From Christiangramia flava JLT2011 (GTDB lineage: Bacteria > Bacteroidota > Bacteroidia > Flavobacteriales > Flavobacteriaceae), in assembly GCF_001951155.1 (NCBI RefSeq), contig NZ_CP016359.1:1946001-2010000 (forward strand): a stretch of 64,000 bases of DNA, given 5' to 3'. The position numbers and the translations under genes were made by a program. Position 1 is the first letter of the stretch. Every line of letters starts with the position of its first letter. Below, piece by piece: positions 18,957 to 27,989 of the stretch. A model generated the notes under the pieces. It had not been told where the DNA came from. It searched no databases and saw only the letters and a list, made by a program, of their open reading frames with translations.

Positions 18957-20723
18957 CTATTTCTTGGCCAGCCAGGCTTCTCGTTTTTTTACGGCTTCCT
19001 TTTTGGCATTTCCATCAATACTGATGGTGTACTCCGGGTTTTTTCCGGGTTTTAATTCAGTTGTTTGCTCTTTATCATATCTTCGGAAGGTGATCTTCAA
19101 ATTTTGATTACCTGTCATCATTTCCTGAATTTCTTCTTCTGAAGTTACTATTTTTCCATTAACTGAAACAATTTCATCACCTTTATCCAGTCCTGCCTCA
19201 TATGCCGGGGAACCTTTCACCGTATTTCCTGATATATAAACTGTACTGTCTTTAGTAGTTAGTCGTGCTCCAAAGTACGGATCGTCGTTCTTCTGTTCCA
19301 GTTTCACACCAACGCTGCTTAATAATTCCTGGTAGTTTGGCATTTCACTCTCATAAATATAATTGCTAAAGAAATTATCGGCAAATTCTTTCCCGGCGTA
19401 GTCAGATAAGGTTTGCTGAATATCCTCTACATCGTAGGCCACTTCAGTCTTACCATATTTATTCCACATTTTCTTCATGAAATCATCCAGGTTCAGTTCT
19501 TTTTCTCTTAGAGAAAGATCCAGTGCTAAACCGAGAACGCTTCCGTAGGAATAGTAAGAAATGAACATATTTTCACGGTTTGTAGGGTCTACTGAAGTCG
19601 CGGCATCTACGAAAGGTGCCTGGTTGCTCATTTCTATCGGATTGAAATACTCGTGTGCTGGTGAATTCCAAACATAATTGAAAGTTCCAGCCAATCCATT
19701 GATATAATCCTCGTTTTCCGTGATCCCTGCTCTCGCGCGGATGAGTCCGTCATAGTAACTGGTGAATCCTTCGGCAAACCACAAACAATCGCTCATGTTG
19801 GTTTCGCTGAAATTAAAAGGTTCCAGTCCCTCAGGCCGAATACGTTCCACATTCCAGCAATGAAAAAATTCATGTGCTACAGTTCCGATATTTCCTTTCA
19901 TCCCGCCATTTTCCAATGAACGAGTGCTGGTTAAAATGGTGCTGTTTCGATGTTCCATTCCGTCTCCTGAAGCATTGATCAGGTAGCAGGCCAGGAAAAC
20001 ATATTCGCCGTAATCGTAATCTGGCAATTCTCCATAAACCTGTTTTTCCTGTAAAACGATTTTTTGGACCTGGTCAAAATATTGATCAAGCTCCTCTTCG
20101 GTTCCCAGGTGATGCAAAACAAATTTGATGGTCTGGCCATCCACCTCAAATTCTCTTTCAGACCAATTGCTGATTTCCGTAGGGCTGTCCATGAAATAAT
20201 AAAGATCTGGAGCCGAATATTTAGTGCCTGAAATCTTTTTCAGCTGTGTAGCGACCTTCCAGTCCAGGTCTTCTCGTAAATCAAAATCGACTTCAATCGG
20301 GCGGTCCTTTAGATCTTCGGCATACATAAAAGTCGCCGGGATATTAAGGTGGGCGTGTGTTTCATCAATTTGGGAATAGGTTCCGTCACCGCGGTTTCCA
20401 AACAAGATATATTCAATGTTGATCTCTCCATCAGTATTCTGAACTTTCCACGAATAGGGATCTGTTCTGGTAAAATCTAATTCCTCTCCTTTGCTGTTGG
20501 TGGCTTTAAATCCGTACACATTTTTGGCAAATTCATGCAGCGCATAGCGTCCCGGAGAAGAACGGCTCATCCGGACTGTTAAATCTCTTGACTTAACATT
20601 CGGGAAATGTGCTTTGATCACGGCTTCATGATGTGCGGCATTTTCAAAAGAAATTTCATAGGTATTGGTTTGTGCGGCAAGATTAAAACCGACAAATAGG
20701 AAAAGGATCAGAATTTTTTTCAT
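18957..20723 (-). CDS. M61-family metallopeptidase with PDZ domain
   Basis: The 588-residue exported protein starts with a signal peptide (LFLFVGFNLAAQ). Residues ~20-270 match the M61 N-terminal domain, followed by the zinc site AHEFFHCWNVERIRP near residue 285 and WFAEGFTSYYDG for the third ligand. A C-terminal PDZ domain (residues ~475-560) has DSTVYISGNTVKGSPAYEAG. M61 peptidases are glycyl or acidic aminopeptidases; the natural substrate here is unknown. It is a lone gene ended by the atpC-side terminator. Confidence 0.92.
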   Translation of the reverse strand: MKKILILFLFVGFNLAAQTNTYEISFENAAHHEAVIKAHFPNVKSRDLTVRMSRSSPGRYALHEFAKNVYGFKATNSKGEELDFTRTDPYSWKVQNTDGEINIEYILFGNRGDGTYSQIDETHAHLNIPATFMYAEDLKDRPIEVDFDLREDLDWKVATQLKKISGTKYSAPDLYYFMDSPTEISNWSEREFEVDGQTIKFVLHHLGTEEELDQYFDQVQKIVLQEKQVYGELPDYDYGEYVFLACYLINASGDGMEHRNSTILTSTRSLENGGMKGNIGTVAHEFFHCWNVERIRPEGLEPFNFSETNMSDCLWFAEGFTSYYDGLIRARAGITENEDYINGLAGTFNYVWNSPAHEYFNPIEMSNQAPFVDAATSVDPTNRENMFISYYSYGSVLGLALDLSLREKELNLDDFMKKMWNKYGKTEVAYDVEDIQQTLSDYAGKEFADNFFSNYIYESEMPNYQELLSSVGVKLEQKNDDPYFGARLTTKDSTVYISGNTVKGSPAYEAGLDKGDEIVSVNGKIVTSEEEIQEMMTGNQNLKITFRRYDKEQTTELKPGKNPEYTISIDGNAKKEAVKKREAWLAKK

Positions 20724-20776
20724 GTTGCTTTTTTGAAGTGAGTCCTAAAGTAAAAAATTGTCTTCAGAAAAATGGC

Positions 20777-20983
20777 TTATTCCGCAGTGTATTCAAGAAT
20801 ATCGCCGGGCTGGCATTCCAATGCTTTACACAAAGCCTCGAGTGTCGAAAACCTTACGGCTTTGGCCTTTCCGGTTTTGAGAATGGAAAGGTTGGCTGTT
20901 GTGATATCAATGATCTCTGCCAGCTCATTACTTTTCATGCCTTTTTCTTCCAAAATTTTATCAAGATTGATTTGAATAGGCAT
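20777..20983 (-). CDS. small HTH transcriptional regulator, Cro/CI-type (YozG-like)
   Basis: The 68-residue protein is essentially one helix-turn-helix domain: MKSNELAEIIDITTANLSILKTGK is the HTH core, and ALECQPGDILEY is the typical end of the YozG-type family. It lies 2 bp downstream of the DUF2975 gene, and the pair is common in Bacteroidetes and Firmicutes. It likely binds the operator-like repeats upstream of the operon and represses it; this is inference. Confidence 0.9.
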   Translation of the reverse strand: MPIQINLDKILEEKGMKSNELAEIIDITTANLSILKTGKAKAVRFSTLEALCKALECQPGDILEYTAE

Positions 20984-20985
20984 AA

Positions 20986-21504
20986 TTATACAGTTAGGTC
21001 GTTTTCTTCTTTTAATTGCTTTGCATTTGAAAATATACCGCTCAGATAAATAAAAAACAGGCCGATTGCAATAACGAGCCAGAAACTGCCAAAGCCTTCA
21101 TCGAAATTAATGTCAATCCCTACGCGACTATTGATTGTGGCTTCTTCAAAGAATTTCAAGGCTGCTTTGGCTAACGTAACGGTAATAATCAATTGTCCAG
21201 CCAGTTTTAATCCGGTTATTTGGTATTGAGTAAATAATTTTCCTGAATTAAAATTACTGACAAGCTTCAGAATAATTTTTACAGCATAAATGAATAGTGC
21301 AGAGACAAAAAGTTGAATGATCAATAATATTATGGTAATCATTTTTGATTCTGCTATGGATAGCATTTCAGGAAAATAACTGGAAGGTCTAACTCTGCCA
21401 CCAAACAAAACATATAATAACAGGATTAATTCCATGATCCATTTAATTATTAAAATGAAGTAAGAAATATTAATTATCGTCTTTAATGAAGAAGGTGGTC
21501 TCAT
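20986..21504 (-). CDS. DUF2975-family membrane protein
   Basis: The 172-residue protein has four predicted hydrophobic helices (residues ~12-35, ~53-80, ~97-115, ~145-165) and the layout of DUF2975, a family always seen beside a small Cro/CI regulator. The function is unknown; the regulator may be controlled by membrane state through this partner, which I cannot see directly. First gene of a two-gene operon behind the -7 box at 21530-21537. Confidence 0.85.
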   Translation of the reverse strand: MRPPSSLKTIINISYFILIIKWIMELILLLYVLFGGRVRPSSYFPEMLSIAESKMITIILLIIQLFVSALFIYAVKIILKLVSNFNSGKLFTQYQITGLKLAGQLIITVTLAKAALKFFEEATINSRVGIDINFDEGFGSFWLVIAIGLFFIYLSGIFSNAKQLKEENDLTV

Positions 21505-21512
21505 ATAACTTA

Positions 21513-21559
21513 TTATCGTTTATCAATAACAAAGATATGGAATTATTGTTTATCGATAA
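21513..21559. promoter_or_regulatory. paired quasi-palindromes bracketing a -7 box (operator candidate)
   Basis: Two 17-bp near-identical units, TTATCGTTTATCAATAA (21513-21529) and TTATTGTTTATCGATAA (21543-21559), are spaced 30 bp apart, start to start, and agree at 15 of 17 positions. Each is itself a quasi-palindrome around TTTAT. Between them, on the minus strand, is a perfect TATCTTTG -7 box (21530-21537) that would drive the DUF2975-HTH operon starting 26 bp downstream. A dimeric repressor bound to both would block the promoter. The regulator encoded in this operon is the natural candidate. Confidence 0.65.
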
Positions 21560-21716
21560 TTGGATATAAAAAATCTTTCTACCGAAAATTTACGTTTTTT
21601 AGATTTTTCCTAAATTAATTTCTTTAAAACACGAGTTCTGTAATAAATAAATTAAAAGCTGCTTTTTCCTTAAGATTTATCTCTTTTTGTTTCGGGAAAT
21701 CTTCAAGAATAACTAT

Positions 21717-21724
21717 TATATTTG
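21717..21724 (+). promoter_or_regulatory. -7 box of the mrp operon
   Basis: TATATTTG matches the -7 consensus and is 22 bp upstream of the ATG at 21746. It covers a TTG at 21722 that would otherwise look like an earlier start for mrpA. The nearest TTG upstream lies 27 bp away, so the -33 element is weak. Confidence 0.45.
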
Positions 21725-21745
21725 CCAGGAACGATATATCTAAGT

Positions 21746-24061
21746 ATGCTTACCGCAATTCTTACAGGATTTTTATTTGCCATTTTTCTCGTTTTCGCGG
21801 GAAAATTTTTTAGAGGTAAGCTGGCAATCCTGTCTTCTTTAATTCCTTTAGGACTTTTCATCTACTTTATCCGGTTTATTGGTGAGATAGCCAATGGGGA
21901 AATAATTACAAGAACATACTCCTGGATTCCTTCTTTCAATGTGGATCTGAGTTTTAAGCTGGATGGATTATCCATGCTGTTCACGCTTATGATCACGGGA
22001 ATTGGTTTCCTGGTCTTCTTATACACATCTTCTTATCTAAAAGGTCATAAATACCTGGACCGTTTTTACGGTTACCTGGGGTTATTTATGGCAGCCATGC
22101 TTGGTCTGGTGCTTTCAGATAACATGATCACCTTATTTACCTTTTGGGAACTCACCAGTATCAGTTCATTTTTCCTGATCGGTTTTAATAATGATAGCGA
22201 GGCATCGAGGAAGTCGGCTATGACCGCTCTGGGAATTACCGGTATTGGCGGACTTTTACTGCTTGCGGCAGCTTTATTACTGAATTATATTTCCGGAACT
22301 TACAGTATTTCTGAAATGCTTACAATGGGTGAGGCGATCAGAAGTAATCAGCTTTATCCGCTTGCGGTTATCCTGATCTTCGGGGCGGCCTTCACGAAAT
22401 CGGCACAATTTCCATTTCATTTCTGGTTACCGGGAGCAATGAAAGCACCAACTCCGGTTTCTACTTACCTGCACTCAGCGACTATGGTTAAAGCAGGTAT
22501 TTATTTACTGATGCGTTTTAGTCCCATTCTTGGTGGAGAGGATATCTGGAGCTATACCCTGATAATCGTTGGGGCAATTACCATGTTATACTCGGCGATT
22601 CATACCATCTTCAGAACCGATTTAAAAGGGGTACTCGCTTATTCCACGATTTCGGCGCTTGGAATCCTGGTTTTTCTAATCGGATTTGGAACTGAAGAAG
22701 CTTATTTGGCGGCCGCAGTTTTCATTATCGTACACGCATTATATAAAGCAACACTATTCCTGGTTACGGGAATTATAGATCACCAAACTCATACTCGCGA
22801 TGTGACCAGGCTTTCAGGTTTATTTAAAATTATGCCGCTGGTTGGAGTTGCCGCAATCCTGGGTGCAATTTCCAGTGGGGGTATACCGCCAAGTATTGGT
22901 TTCGTTGGAAAAGAGCTGATTTATGAATCTACTTCCAAAGCTGAATGGATGGTGATTTTAATGGTGATCGCCATCGTTTCAACTAAAATCCTGTTGCTAT
23001 ATGCCGGATTTGTAGCTGGGATCAAACCATTTACCGGAAAACTTCCGGAAAACCTTCAGAATACCAAAAAACCGGGTATTATTTTATGGGCTCCGCCATT
23101 GCTTTTAGGAGCTTTGGGAATTGTATTAGGAATTGCACCATTTTTGATCGAAGGCGCACTGATCAAGCCACTGGTGACCGCTATGGGCGTGGATGCTTCA
23201 GAAATACATTTGGCCCTATGGCACGGATTCAATGAGGTCCTGCTATTGAGTGCAATTACGATCGGAATTGGAACAGCCTTGTATTTCCTGATAAAACCTT
23301 CAGCAAAACTGGAGAACGGCATCGCAAAATTAGACGCTATAGCCCCGGAAAACCTGTTATGGAAATTCAACGGTGGCTTTAAAATATTCTCCCAGTACTG
23401 GACGCGCTTTTTTCAGAATGGATATTTACGAAATTACATTTCTACCATCATCCTGTTCACGGTAGGAGTTGTGGGCTATATTATGCTTCGCGACGGGCGT
23501 TTTGAAATAGATTATATGCGGTTGACGGAGACGACCATTTCAGAAATCGTCGTGACACTAGTGCTGATCGCTGGTTGTATCTATACCGTATTTACGAGGT
23601 CCAGGCTGGCTGCTGTTGTGGCGATGGGAGTGATTGGCTGGTCTATTTGTTTGATATTCGTATTTTACAGCGCGCCCGACCTGGCAATGACCCAGTTTTC
23701 GATCGATACACTTACGGTGATCCTTTTCGTGCTGGTGTTGTATAAGCTGCCGCGGTACCTGAAACTGTCAGATTATAAAACGAGAATCAGGGATGGAGTA
23801 CTTTCTACCGTTTTCGGGGTAATGATCGCAATGATCGCTTTGGAAGTACTGGCAGTTCCGGCAAATACCGAAATTGGTGATTATTACGCTGAAAAAGCCT
23901 ATATCGCTGCCCACGGAAAGAATGTCGTGAACGTGATCCTGGTAGATTTCAGGGGAGCTGATACCATGATTGAAATTTCGGTACTGTCGATTGCGGCACT
24001 GGGAGTATTTGGGTTAATGAAACTGAGATTGCGTAAATCTGAAAGAAGACATTACGATTAG
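21746..24061 (+). CDS. mrpA: Na+/H+ antiporter subunit A (MrpA/MnhA)
   Basis: Large core subunit of the multi-subunit Na+(K+)/H+ antiporter. The 771 residues hold ~20 membrane helices: an NADH-dehydrogenase-like (NuoL/ND5) proton channel domain, with FTFWELTSISSFFLIGF, the KSAQFPFHFWLPGAM block and HSATMVKAGIYLL, then an MrpA C-terminal/MbhE-like region with DLAMTQFSIDTLTVILFVLVL. The protein is cut off at YYAE/VLVDFRGADTMIEISVLSIAALGVF, the normal end. First gene of a seven-gene operon with small or no gaps. Confidence 0.95.
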   Translation: MLTAILTGFLFAIFLVFAGKFFRGKLAILSSLIPLGLFIYFIRFIGEIANGEIITRTYSWIPSFNVDLSFKLDGLSMLFTLMITGIGFLVFLYTSSYLKGHKYLDRFYGYLGLFMAAMLGLVLSDNMITLFTFWELTSISSFFLIGFNNDSEASRKSAMTALGITGIGGLLLLAAALLLNYISGTYSISEMLTMGEAIRSNQLYPLAVILIFGAAFTKSAQFPFHFWLPGAMKAPTPVSTYLHSATMVKAGIYLLMRFSPILGGEDIWSYTLIIVGAITMLYSAIHTIFRTDLKGVLAYSTISALGILVFLIGFGTEEAYLAAAVFIIVHALYKATLFLVTGIIDHQTHTRDVTRLSGLFKIMPLVGVAAILGAISSGGIPPSIGFVGKELIYESTSKAEWMVILMVIAIVSTKILLLYAGFVAGIKPFTGKLPENLQNTKKPGIILWAPPLLLGALGIVLGIAPFLIEGALIKPLVTAMGVDASEIHLALWHGFNEVLLLSAITIGIGTALYFLIKPSAKLENGIAKLDAIAPENLLWKFNGGFKIFSQYWTRFFQNGYLRNYISTIILFTVGVVGYIMLRDGRFEIDYMRLTETTISEIVVTLVLIAGCIYTVFTRSRLAAVVAMGVIGWSICLIFVFYSAPDLAMTQFSIDTLTVILFVLVLYKLPRYLKLSDYKTRIRDGVLSTVFGVMIAMIALEVLAVPANTEIGDYYAEKAYIAAHGKNVVNVILVDFRGADTMIEISVLSIAALGVFGLMKLRLRKSERRHYD

Positions 24062-24067
24062 AAAATT

Positions 24068-24484
24068 ATGAGAACCACGATAATTTTAAGAACTGCATCG
24101 AATTACCTTTTACCGGTATTGCTGCTGTTTTCCATTTTCGTTCTTTTGAGGGGGCATTACCTTCCCGGTGGTGGTTTTGTGGGTGGTCTTATCGCTTCGA
24201 TCGCGTTCATTCTGCATTCATTTGCGAATGGCCTGAAAAGAACCAAGGATCTGCTGGTCATGCACCCTGGATACCTGATTCCTATTGGTCTTAGTATTTC
24301 TTTTTTAAGCGGTCTGGCACCGGTAGCTTTGTTCGACGAACCTTTTATGACCGGTTTGTGGTCTCATGAAGCTGTACCAATTTTAGGAAATATCGGTTCG
24401 ACCCTGTTCTTTGACCTCGGAGTGTATTTCGTGGTAAACGGGGTGACCTTAACAATAATCTTTACAATTTCAGAATCAGCCTAA
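24068..24484 (+). CDS. mrpB: Na+/H+ antiporter subunit B (MnhB)
   Basis: The 138-residue membrane protein has four hydrophobic helices. LLLFSIFVLLRGHYLPGGGFVGGLIASIAFILHSFA is the classical MnhB signature, and FFDLGVYFVVNGVTLTIIF closes it. It lies 6 bp downstream of mrpA and directly abuts mrpC. Confidence 0.94.
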   Translation: MRTTIILRTASNYLLPVLLLFSIFVLLRGHYLPGGGFVGGLIASIAFILHSFANGLKRTKDLLVMHPGYLIPIGLSISFLSGLAPVALFDEPFMTGLWSHEAVPILGNIGSTLFFDLGVYFVVNGVTLTIIFTISESA

Positions 24485-24838
24485 ATGGAGATATTAATCG
24501 CATTGATGATCGGGGTTTTGTACGCGGCTGGTATTTATATGATGCTGCGCCGAAGTCTGGTGAAACTCATCATTGGAATTATCCTAATTGGAAATGGCGC
24601 GAATTTGCTGATTTTCCTGCTGGGAAGAATTACCAAAGGTTCGCCGCCTATCATCCCGGGGGACGCACATCTGCTTACGGAAGCTTATGCTGATCCTGTT
24701 CCGCAGGCCCTGATATTAACCGCCATTGTGATCAGTTTTGGACTGCAGTCTTTCGCCATTGTACTGGTGAAACGAGCGCATACCGTGGTTCGTACAGATG
24801 ATCTGGACGAAATGAACGCAACCGACGAAGATTCATGA
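24485..24838 (+). CDS. mrpC: Na+/H+ antiporter subunit C (MnhC, NuoK-like)
   Basis: The 117-residue subunit is NuoK-like: three helices, with [19 protein letters not shown] and [26 protein letters not shown] matching the family. Starts at the base after the mrpB stop. Its stop overlaps the mrpD start by 4 bp, so translation is coupled. Confidence 0.94.
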   Translation: MEILIALMIGVLYAAGIYMMLRRSLVKLIIGIILIGNGANLLIFLLGRITKGSPPIIPGDAHLLTEAYADPVPQALILTAIVISFGLQSFAIVLVKRAHTVVRTDDLDEMNATDEDS

Positions 24839-26343
24839 CAGAACAACTAATCATATACCCGTTATTCCTTCAGATCGCCATCAGTATCATCTTGATGTTC
24901 GGCTGGAATAATATCCGTTTTCAGAAGATCTTCAGCGTGATAGGCAGCACACTGGCCGTCGCGTTGGCCGGAGTGGTTTTCTATTTCACGTGGACCGATG
25001 GTACTCATACCGTGCAGGCTGGAGACTGGCCCGCACCATTCGGGATTACTTTTGTAGCCGATACTTTTGCCGCTACCCTGGTCGTACTTACCTCTCTGGC
25101 AGGCCTTGCTGTATCTATCTTTTCGGCAGCTTCGGTTTTAAAAGCGCGTTTGAAATTTGGCTATTTTCCCATTTTTCATTTCCTGTTGCTGGGACTTAAT
25201 GGTGCTTTCCTGACGGGAGATATCTTCAATCTCTATGTGTGGTTCGAAATTATTATTATCAGTTCCTTTGTGCTCATCACCATTGGAGGTGAAAAAGCAC
25301 AGCTCGAAGGAGCCGTAAAGTATTTTACGCTGAATATTCTCGCGTCAATCATTTTCCTTACTGCCATTGCTGTTCTTTATGGACTTACCGGCAGTTTGAA
25401 TATGGCCGATCTTGCTGAAAAGATCTCGCAGGTTCCGAACCAGGGACTGGTGGAGATCACCGGTGTTCTCTTTATCATCGGCTTCGGAATTAAGGCCGGG
25501 GTTTTTCCGTTGTATTTCTGGTTGCCGGCATCCTATCATACACCGCCTTTTGCCGTTTCTGCCATATTTGGTGGTTTACTCACAAAAGTTGGGGTGTATG
25601 CCTTGCTTCGCGTGTTTACCCTGATATTCCATGGGGATGACTTCATCAACACTTTACTCATCGTGATCGCTATTTTTACGCTGATTAGTGGTGGGGTTGG
25701 AGCATTGGTTCAGAATAATATCCGGAAAATATTCTCCTATCTCATCATTTGCCATATTGGGTATATGATTGCAGGACTGGGAATGTTCACTGAAATTGCC
25801 ATTGCAGGAGCTATTTTCTACCTCATTCACGATATTGTGGTAAAAACGAACCTGTTTATGCTCAGTGGGCTGATCTATAAGATTAAAGGCTCCAACAGCA
25901 TGCGGAATCTTGGCGGATTGTATGCAGCCTGGCCAAAGATCAGTCTGTTACTTTTCATCCCGCTGTTTTCCCTCGTTGGGATACCACCGCTTTCCGGTTT
26001 CTGGCCAAAGATCAACCTGATCAAGGCTGGTTTTGCGCAGGGTAGCTATTTCACCGTAGCCGCCATTATATTTGCCAGTTTTATTACGCTGGTGATCATT
26101 GCGAAATTGTGGGCAGAAGTTTTCTGGAAAGACGGAAAAGAAATAAAACGCAGCAGGAATTTTCAGTTTTTTACAGATCTGCCTAAGCTGAAAAGGATTC
26201 AGCTGGTGGTGCCGGTGGCTTTGTTAAGTCTGGTATCTTTGTATATTGGTTTCGGCGCCGAGCATATTCAGGAAGTATCAGCCAGGATTGCCGATGAACT
26301 GGTGAACAATCAGGGTTATATAGATACGGTTTTGAAGCGTTAA
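24835..26343 (+). CDS. mrpD: Na+/H+ antiporter subunit D (MnhD)
   Basis: The 502-residue NuoM/N-like channel subunit has ~14 helices and the motifs [56 protein letters not shown], and [31 protein letters not shown]. These form the second proton path of the Mrp complex. Start chosen at the ATG that overlaps mrpC. Confidence 0.95.
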   Translation: MTEQLIIYPLFLQIAISIILMFGWNNIRFQKIFSVIGSTLAVALAGVVFYFTWTDGTHTVQAGDWPAPFGITFVADTFAATLVVLTSLAGLAVSIFSAASVLKARLKFGYFPIFHFLLLGLNGAFLTGDIFNLYVWFEIIIISSFVLITIGGEKAQLEGAVKYFTLNILASIIFLTAIAVLYGLTGSLNMADLAEKISQVPNQGLVEITGVLFIIGFGIKAGVFPLYFWLPASYHTPPFAVSAIFGGLLTKVGVYALLRVFTLIFHGDDFINTLLIVIAIFTLISGGVGALVQNNIRKIFSYLIICHIGYMIAGLGMFTEIAIAGAIFYLIHDIVVKTNLFMLSGLIYKIKGSNSMRNLGGLYAAWPKISLLLFIPLFSLVGIPPLSGFWPKINLIKAGFAQGSYFTVAAIIFASFITLVIIAKLWAEVFWKDGKEIKRSRNFQFFTDLPKLKRIQLVVPVALLSLVSLYIGFGAEHIQEVSARIADELVNNQGYIDTVLKR

Positions 26344-26353
26344 TTGTCAAAAA

Positions 26354-26830
26354 ATGAAGAGCAAGTTTATATCAAATATATTACTGACCTTTATCTGGGT
26401 GGCACTCACCGGGGATTTCTCCTTTGAGAATTACGTTTTCGGCTTCTTCCTGAACTTTCATATCCTTTGGTTGATTACCTATAAAAGAAATCATTCCAAA
26501 TATTTCGTGATCGTTCCGAAGCTTATCCTGCTTTTGGTCACTTTTCTGTATGAATTGATCAAGGCGAACCTGGAAGTTGCTTACGAGGTGATCACACCCA
26601 AACTGAAGATGACACCGGGAATCATCATGGTTCCATTGGACGTGAAATCAAATATCGGGATCACATTGCTGGCCAATATGATCTCTCTTACTCCCGGAAC
26701 CCTGAGTATTGATGTATCGAATGACCGCAAAGTGTTGTTCGTTCACGCGATGTATATCAAAGACCGCGAGGTATTCATCAAGAGTATCAAAAACGGTTTT
26801 GAAAAAAGAATTTTGGAGATAATGTCATGA
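26354..26830 (+). CDS. mrpE: Na+/H+ antiporter subunit E (MnhE)
   Basis: The 158-residue subunit has two N-terminal hydrophobic helices and the MnhE motif block (LYELIKANLEVAYEVI, MTPGIIMVPLDVKSNIGITLLANMISLTPGTLSIDV). It follows mrpD by 10 bp and overlaps mrpF by 4 bp. Confidence 0.94.
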   Translation: MKSKFISNILLTFIWVALTGDFSFENYVFGFFLNFHILWLITYKRNHSKYFVIVPKLILLLVTFLYELIKANLEVAYEVITPKLKMTPGIIMVPLDVKSNIGITLLANMISLTPGTLSIDVSNDRKVLFVHAMYIKDREVFIKSIKNGFEKRILEIMS

Positions 26831-27099
26831 CGTTACACGACTATCTATATTATGTCATATTGCCCGTTTTGATCCTTTCAGCGATCCTGATTTTCTGGAG
26901 ACTGCTGAAGGGACCAACGATTGCTGATAAAGTGATCGCACTGGACCTGTTGATTACAACGGGTATCGGGATCATTGGGGTGTATTGCATCATTTACAAT
27001 CATTCCACCCTACTGGACAGTGCATTGATCCTGGGATTGATCGCATTCCTGAGCACGGTGGCATTGTCTTATTACCTGGAAAAAAGAAAGAAGAAATGA
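26827..27099 (+). CDS. mrpF: Na+/H+ antiporter subunit F (MnhF)
   Basis: The 90-residue three-helix protein fits MnhF: RLLKGPTIADKVIALDLLIT followed by LLDSALILGLIAFLSTVALSYYLEK. Overlap with mrpE at the start and with mrpG (ATGA) at the end keeps the genes coupled. Confidence 0.93.
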   Translation: MTLHDYLYYVILPVLILSAILIFWRLLKGPTIADKVIALDLLITTGIGIIGVYCIIYNHSTLLDSALILGLIAFLSTVALSYYLEKRKKK

Positions 27100-27512
27100 T
27101 CGAAATAATCATAGGTACACTGGCAACTTTTGGAGCATTATTCGTTCTTTTTGCGGCGATCGGGCTGGTGCGAATGCCTGATACGTATTTGAGAATTTCT
27201 GTAACGACCAAGGCCGCAACCTTAGGTGTTGGACTGGTTTTGATGGCGACGGCTGTTTTCTTCAGTAATTCCGGGGTGACTTCCCAGGCCTTTGTGATCA
27301 TCCTGTTTATTTTCCTAACTGCTCCGGTGAGTGCACACCTTATTGGCCGTGCCTCTTATTTCGTCGGGATCAAACTCTGGGATAAATCGGTGATGGACGA
27401 TCTACAGGGGAAATATCAGAAGAACAGTCACATTCTGAAAAGTGTTGTAGATGATACTCCTGAAGATAATGTAGATCACACCAAGATCGAAAATAAGGAA
27501 AAACGCAATTAA
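27096..27512 (+). CDS. mrpG: Na+/H+ antiporter subunit G (MnhG)
   Basis: From the ATG at 27096, which overlaps the mrpF stop in ATGA, the product has 138 residues: MnhG signature GLVRMPDTYLRISVTTKAATLGVG and the helices around ITLFLTAPVSAHLIGRASY. An in-frame start upstream would overlap mrpF heavily and is rejected. The last ~40 residues are a charged hydrophilic tail. Its 3' end overlaps the convergent mgtC-like gene by 4 bp. Confidence 0.92.
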   Translation: MIEIIIGTLATFGALFVLFAAIGLVRMPDTYLRISVTTKAATLGVGLVLMATAVFFSNSGVTSQAFVIILFIFLTAPVSAHLIGRASYFVGIKLWDKSVMDDLQGKYQKNSHILKSVVDDTPEDNVDHTKIENKEKRN

Positions 27513-27952
27513 TCTGTTGAGTTCTTCTTGGAGTCCAGGTGCTTCAGAATTTTCTTTTCAATCTTTCCGAAGAAATAATTTACGACTACGATCAGGAGCG
27601 TGACCACCACGACCTCGAGGAACATTCCAAAACCTGAAAGACAGCCAATGCCCGCGCTGCACCAGATCGTAGCTGCTGTGGTTAAACCTTCCACGTCCTT
27701 ACCCTTTTTCATGATCGTTCCGGCGCCAATAAAACCGATCCCGATAATGACCTGGCTGAGTACACGGGTAATATCCACATATTTATCGCCTTCGTATTCC
27801 AGGGAAAGGCAAATGAAGACGCTGGCGCCCAGTGCGACCAGCGCATGGGTCTTCAGCCCTGCGTGCTTGCCTCTGAACTCGCGTTCCAGCCCTATTAATA
27901 AACCGGCAATAACGGCGATTACTGCCTTTATCGTAAATTCTTTTAAATCCAT
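27509..27952 (-). CDS. MgtC/SapB-family membrane protein
   Basis: The 147-residue protein has five hydrophobic segments and MgtC-family motifs: GLLIGLEREFRGKHAGLKTHALVALGA, IGIGFIGAGTIMK, and VEGLTTAATIWCSAGIGCLSG. MgtC is a virulence/Mg2+-limitation factor in some pathogens; the Bacteroidetes family members are of uncertain role. It is a solitary minus-strand gene convergent with the mrp operon and divergent from bioF. Confidence 0.9.
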   Translation of the reverse strand: MDLKEFTIKAVIAVIAGLLIGLEREFRGKHAGLKTHALVALGASVFICLSLEYEGDKYVDITRVLSQVIIGIGFIGAGTIMKKGKDVEGLTTAATIWCSAGIGCLSGFGMFLEVVVVTLLIVVVNYFFGKIEKKILKHLDSKKNSTD

Positions 27953-27965
27953 TGATTAGTAGTTT

Positions 27966-27973
27966 TATCTTTG
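27966..27973 (+). promoter_or_regulatory. -7 box for the biotin operon (bioF start)
   Basis: TATCTTTG is only 4 bp before an ATG at 27978 and 16 bp before the ATG at 27990, so the transcription start would fall near 27980. This argues for translation from the second ATG or a leaderless mRNA. No TTG at the proper distance is seen. Confidence 0.5.
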
Positions 27974-27989
27974 TCTTATGGCGTTTCCC

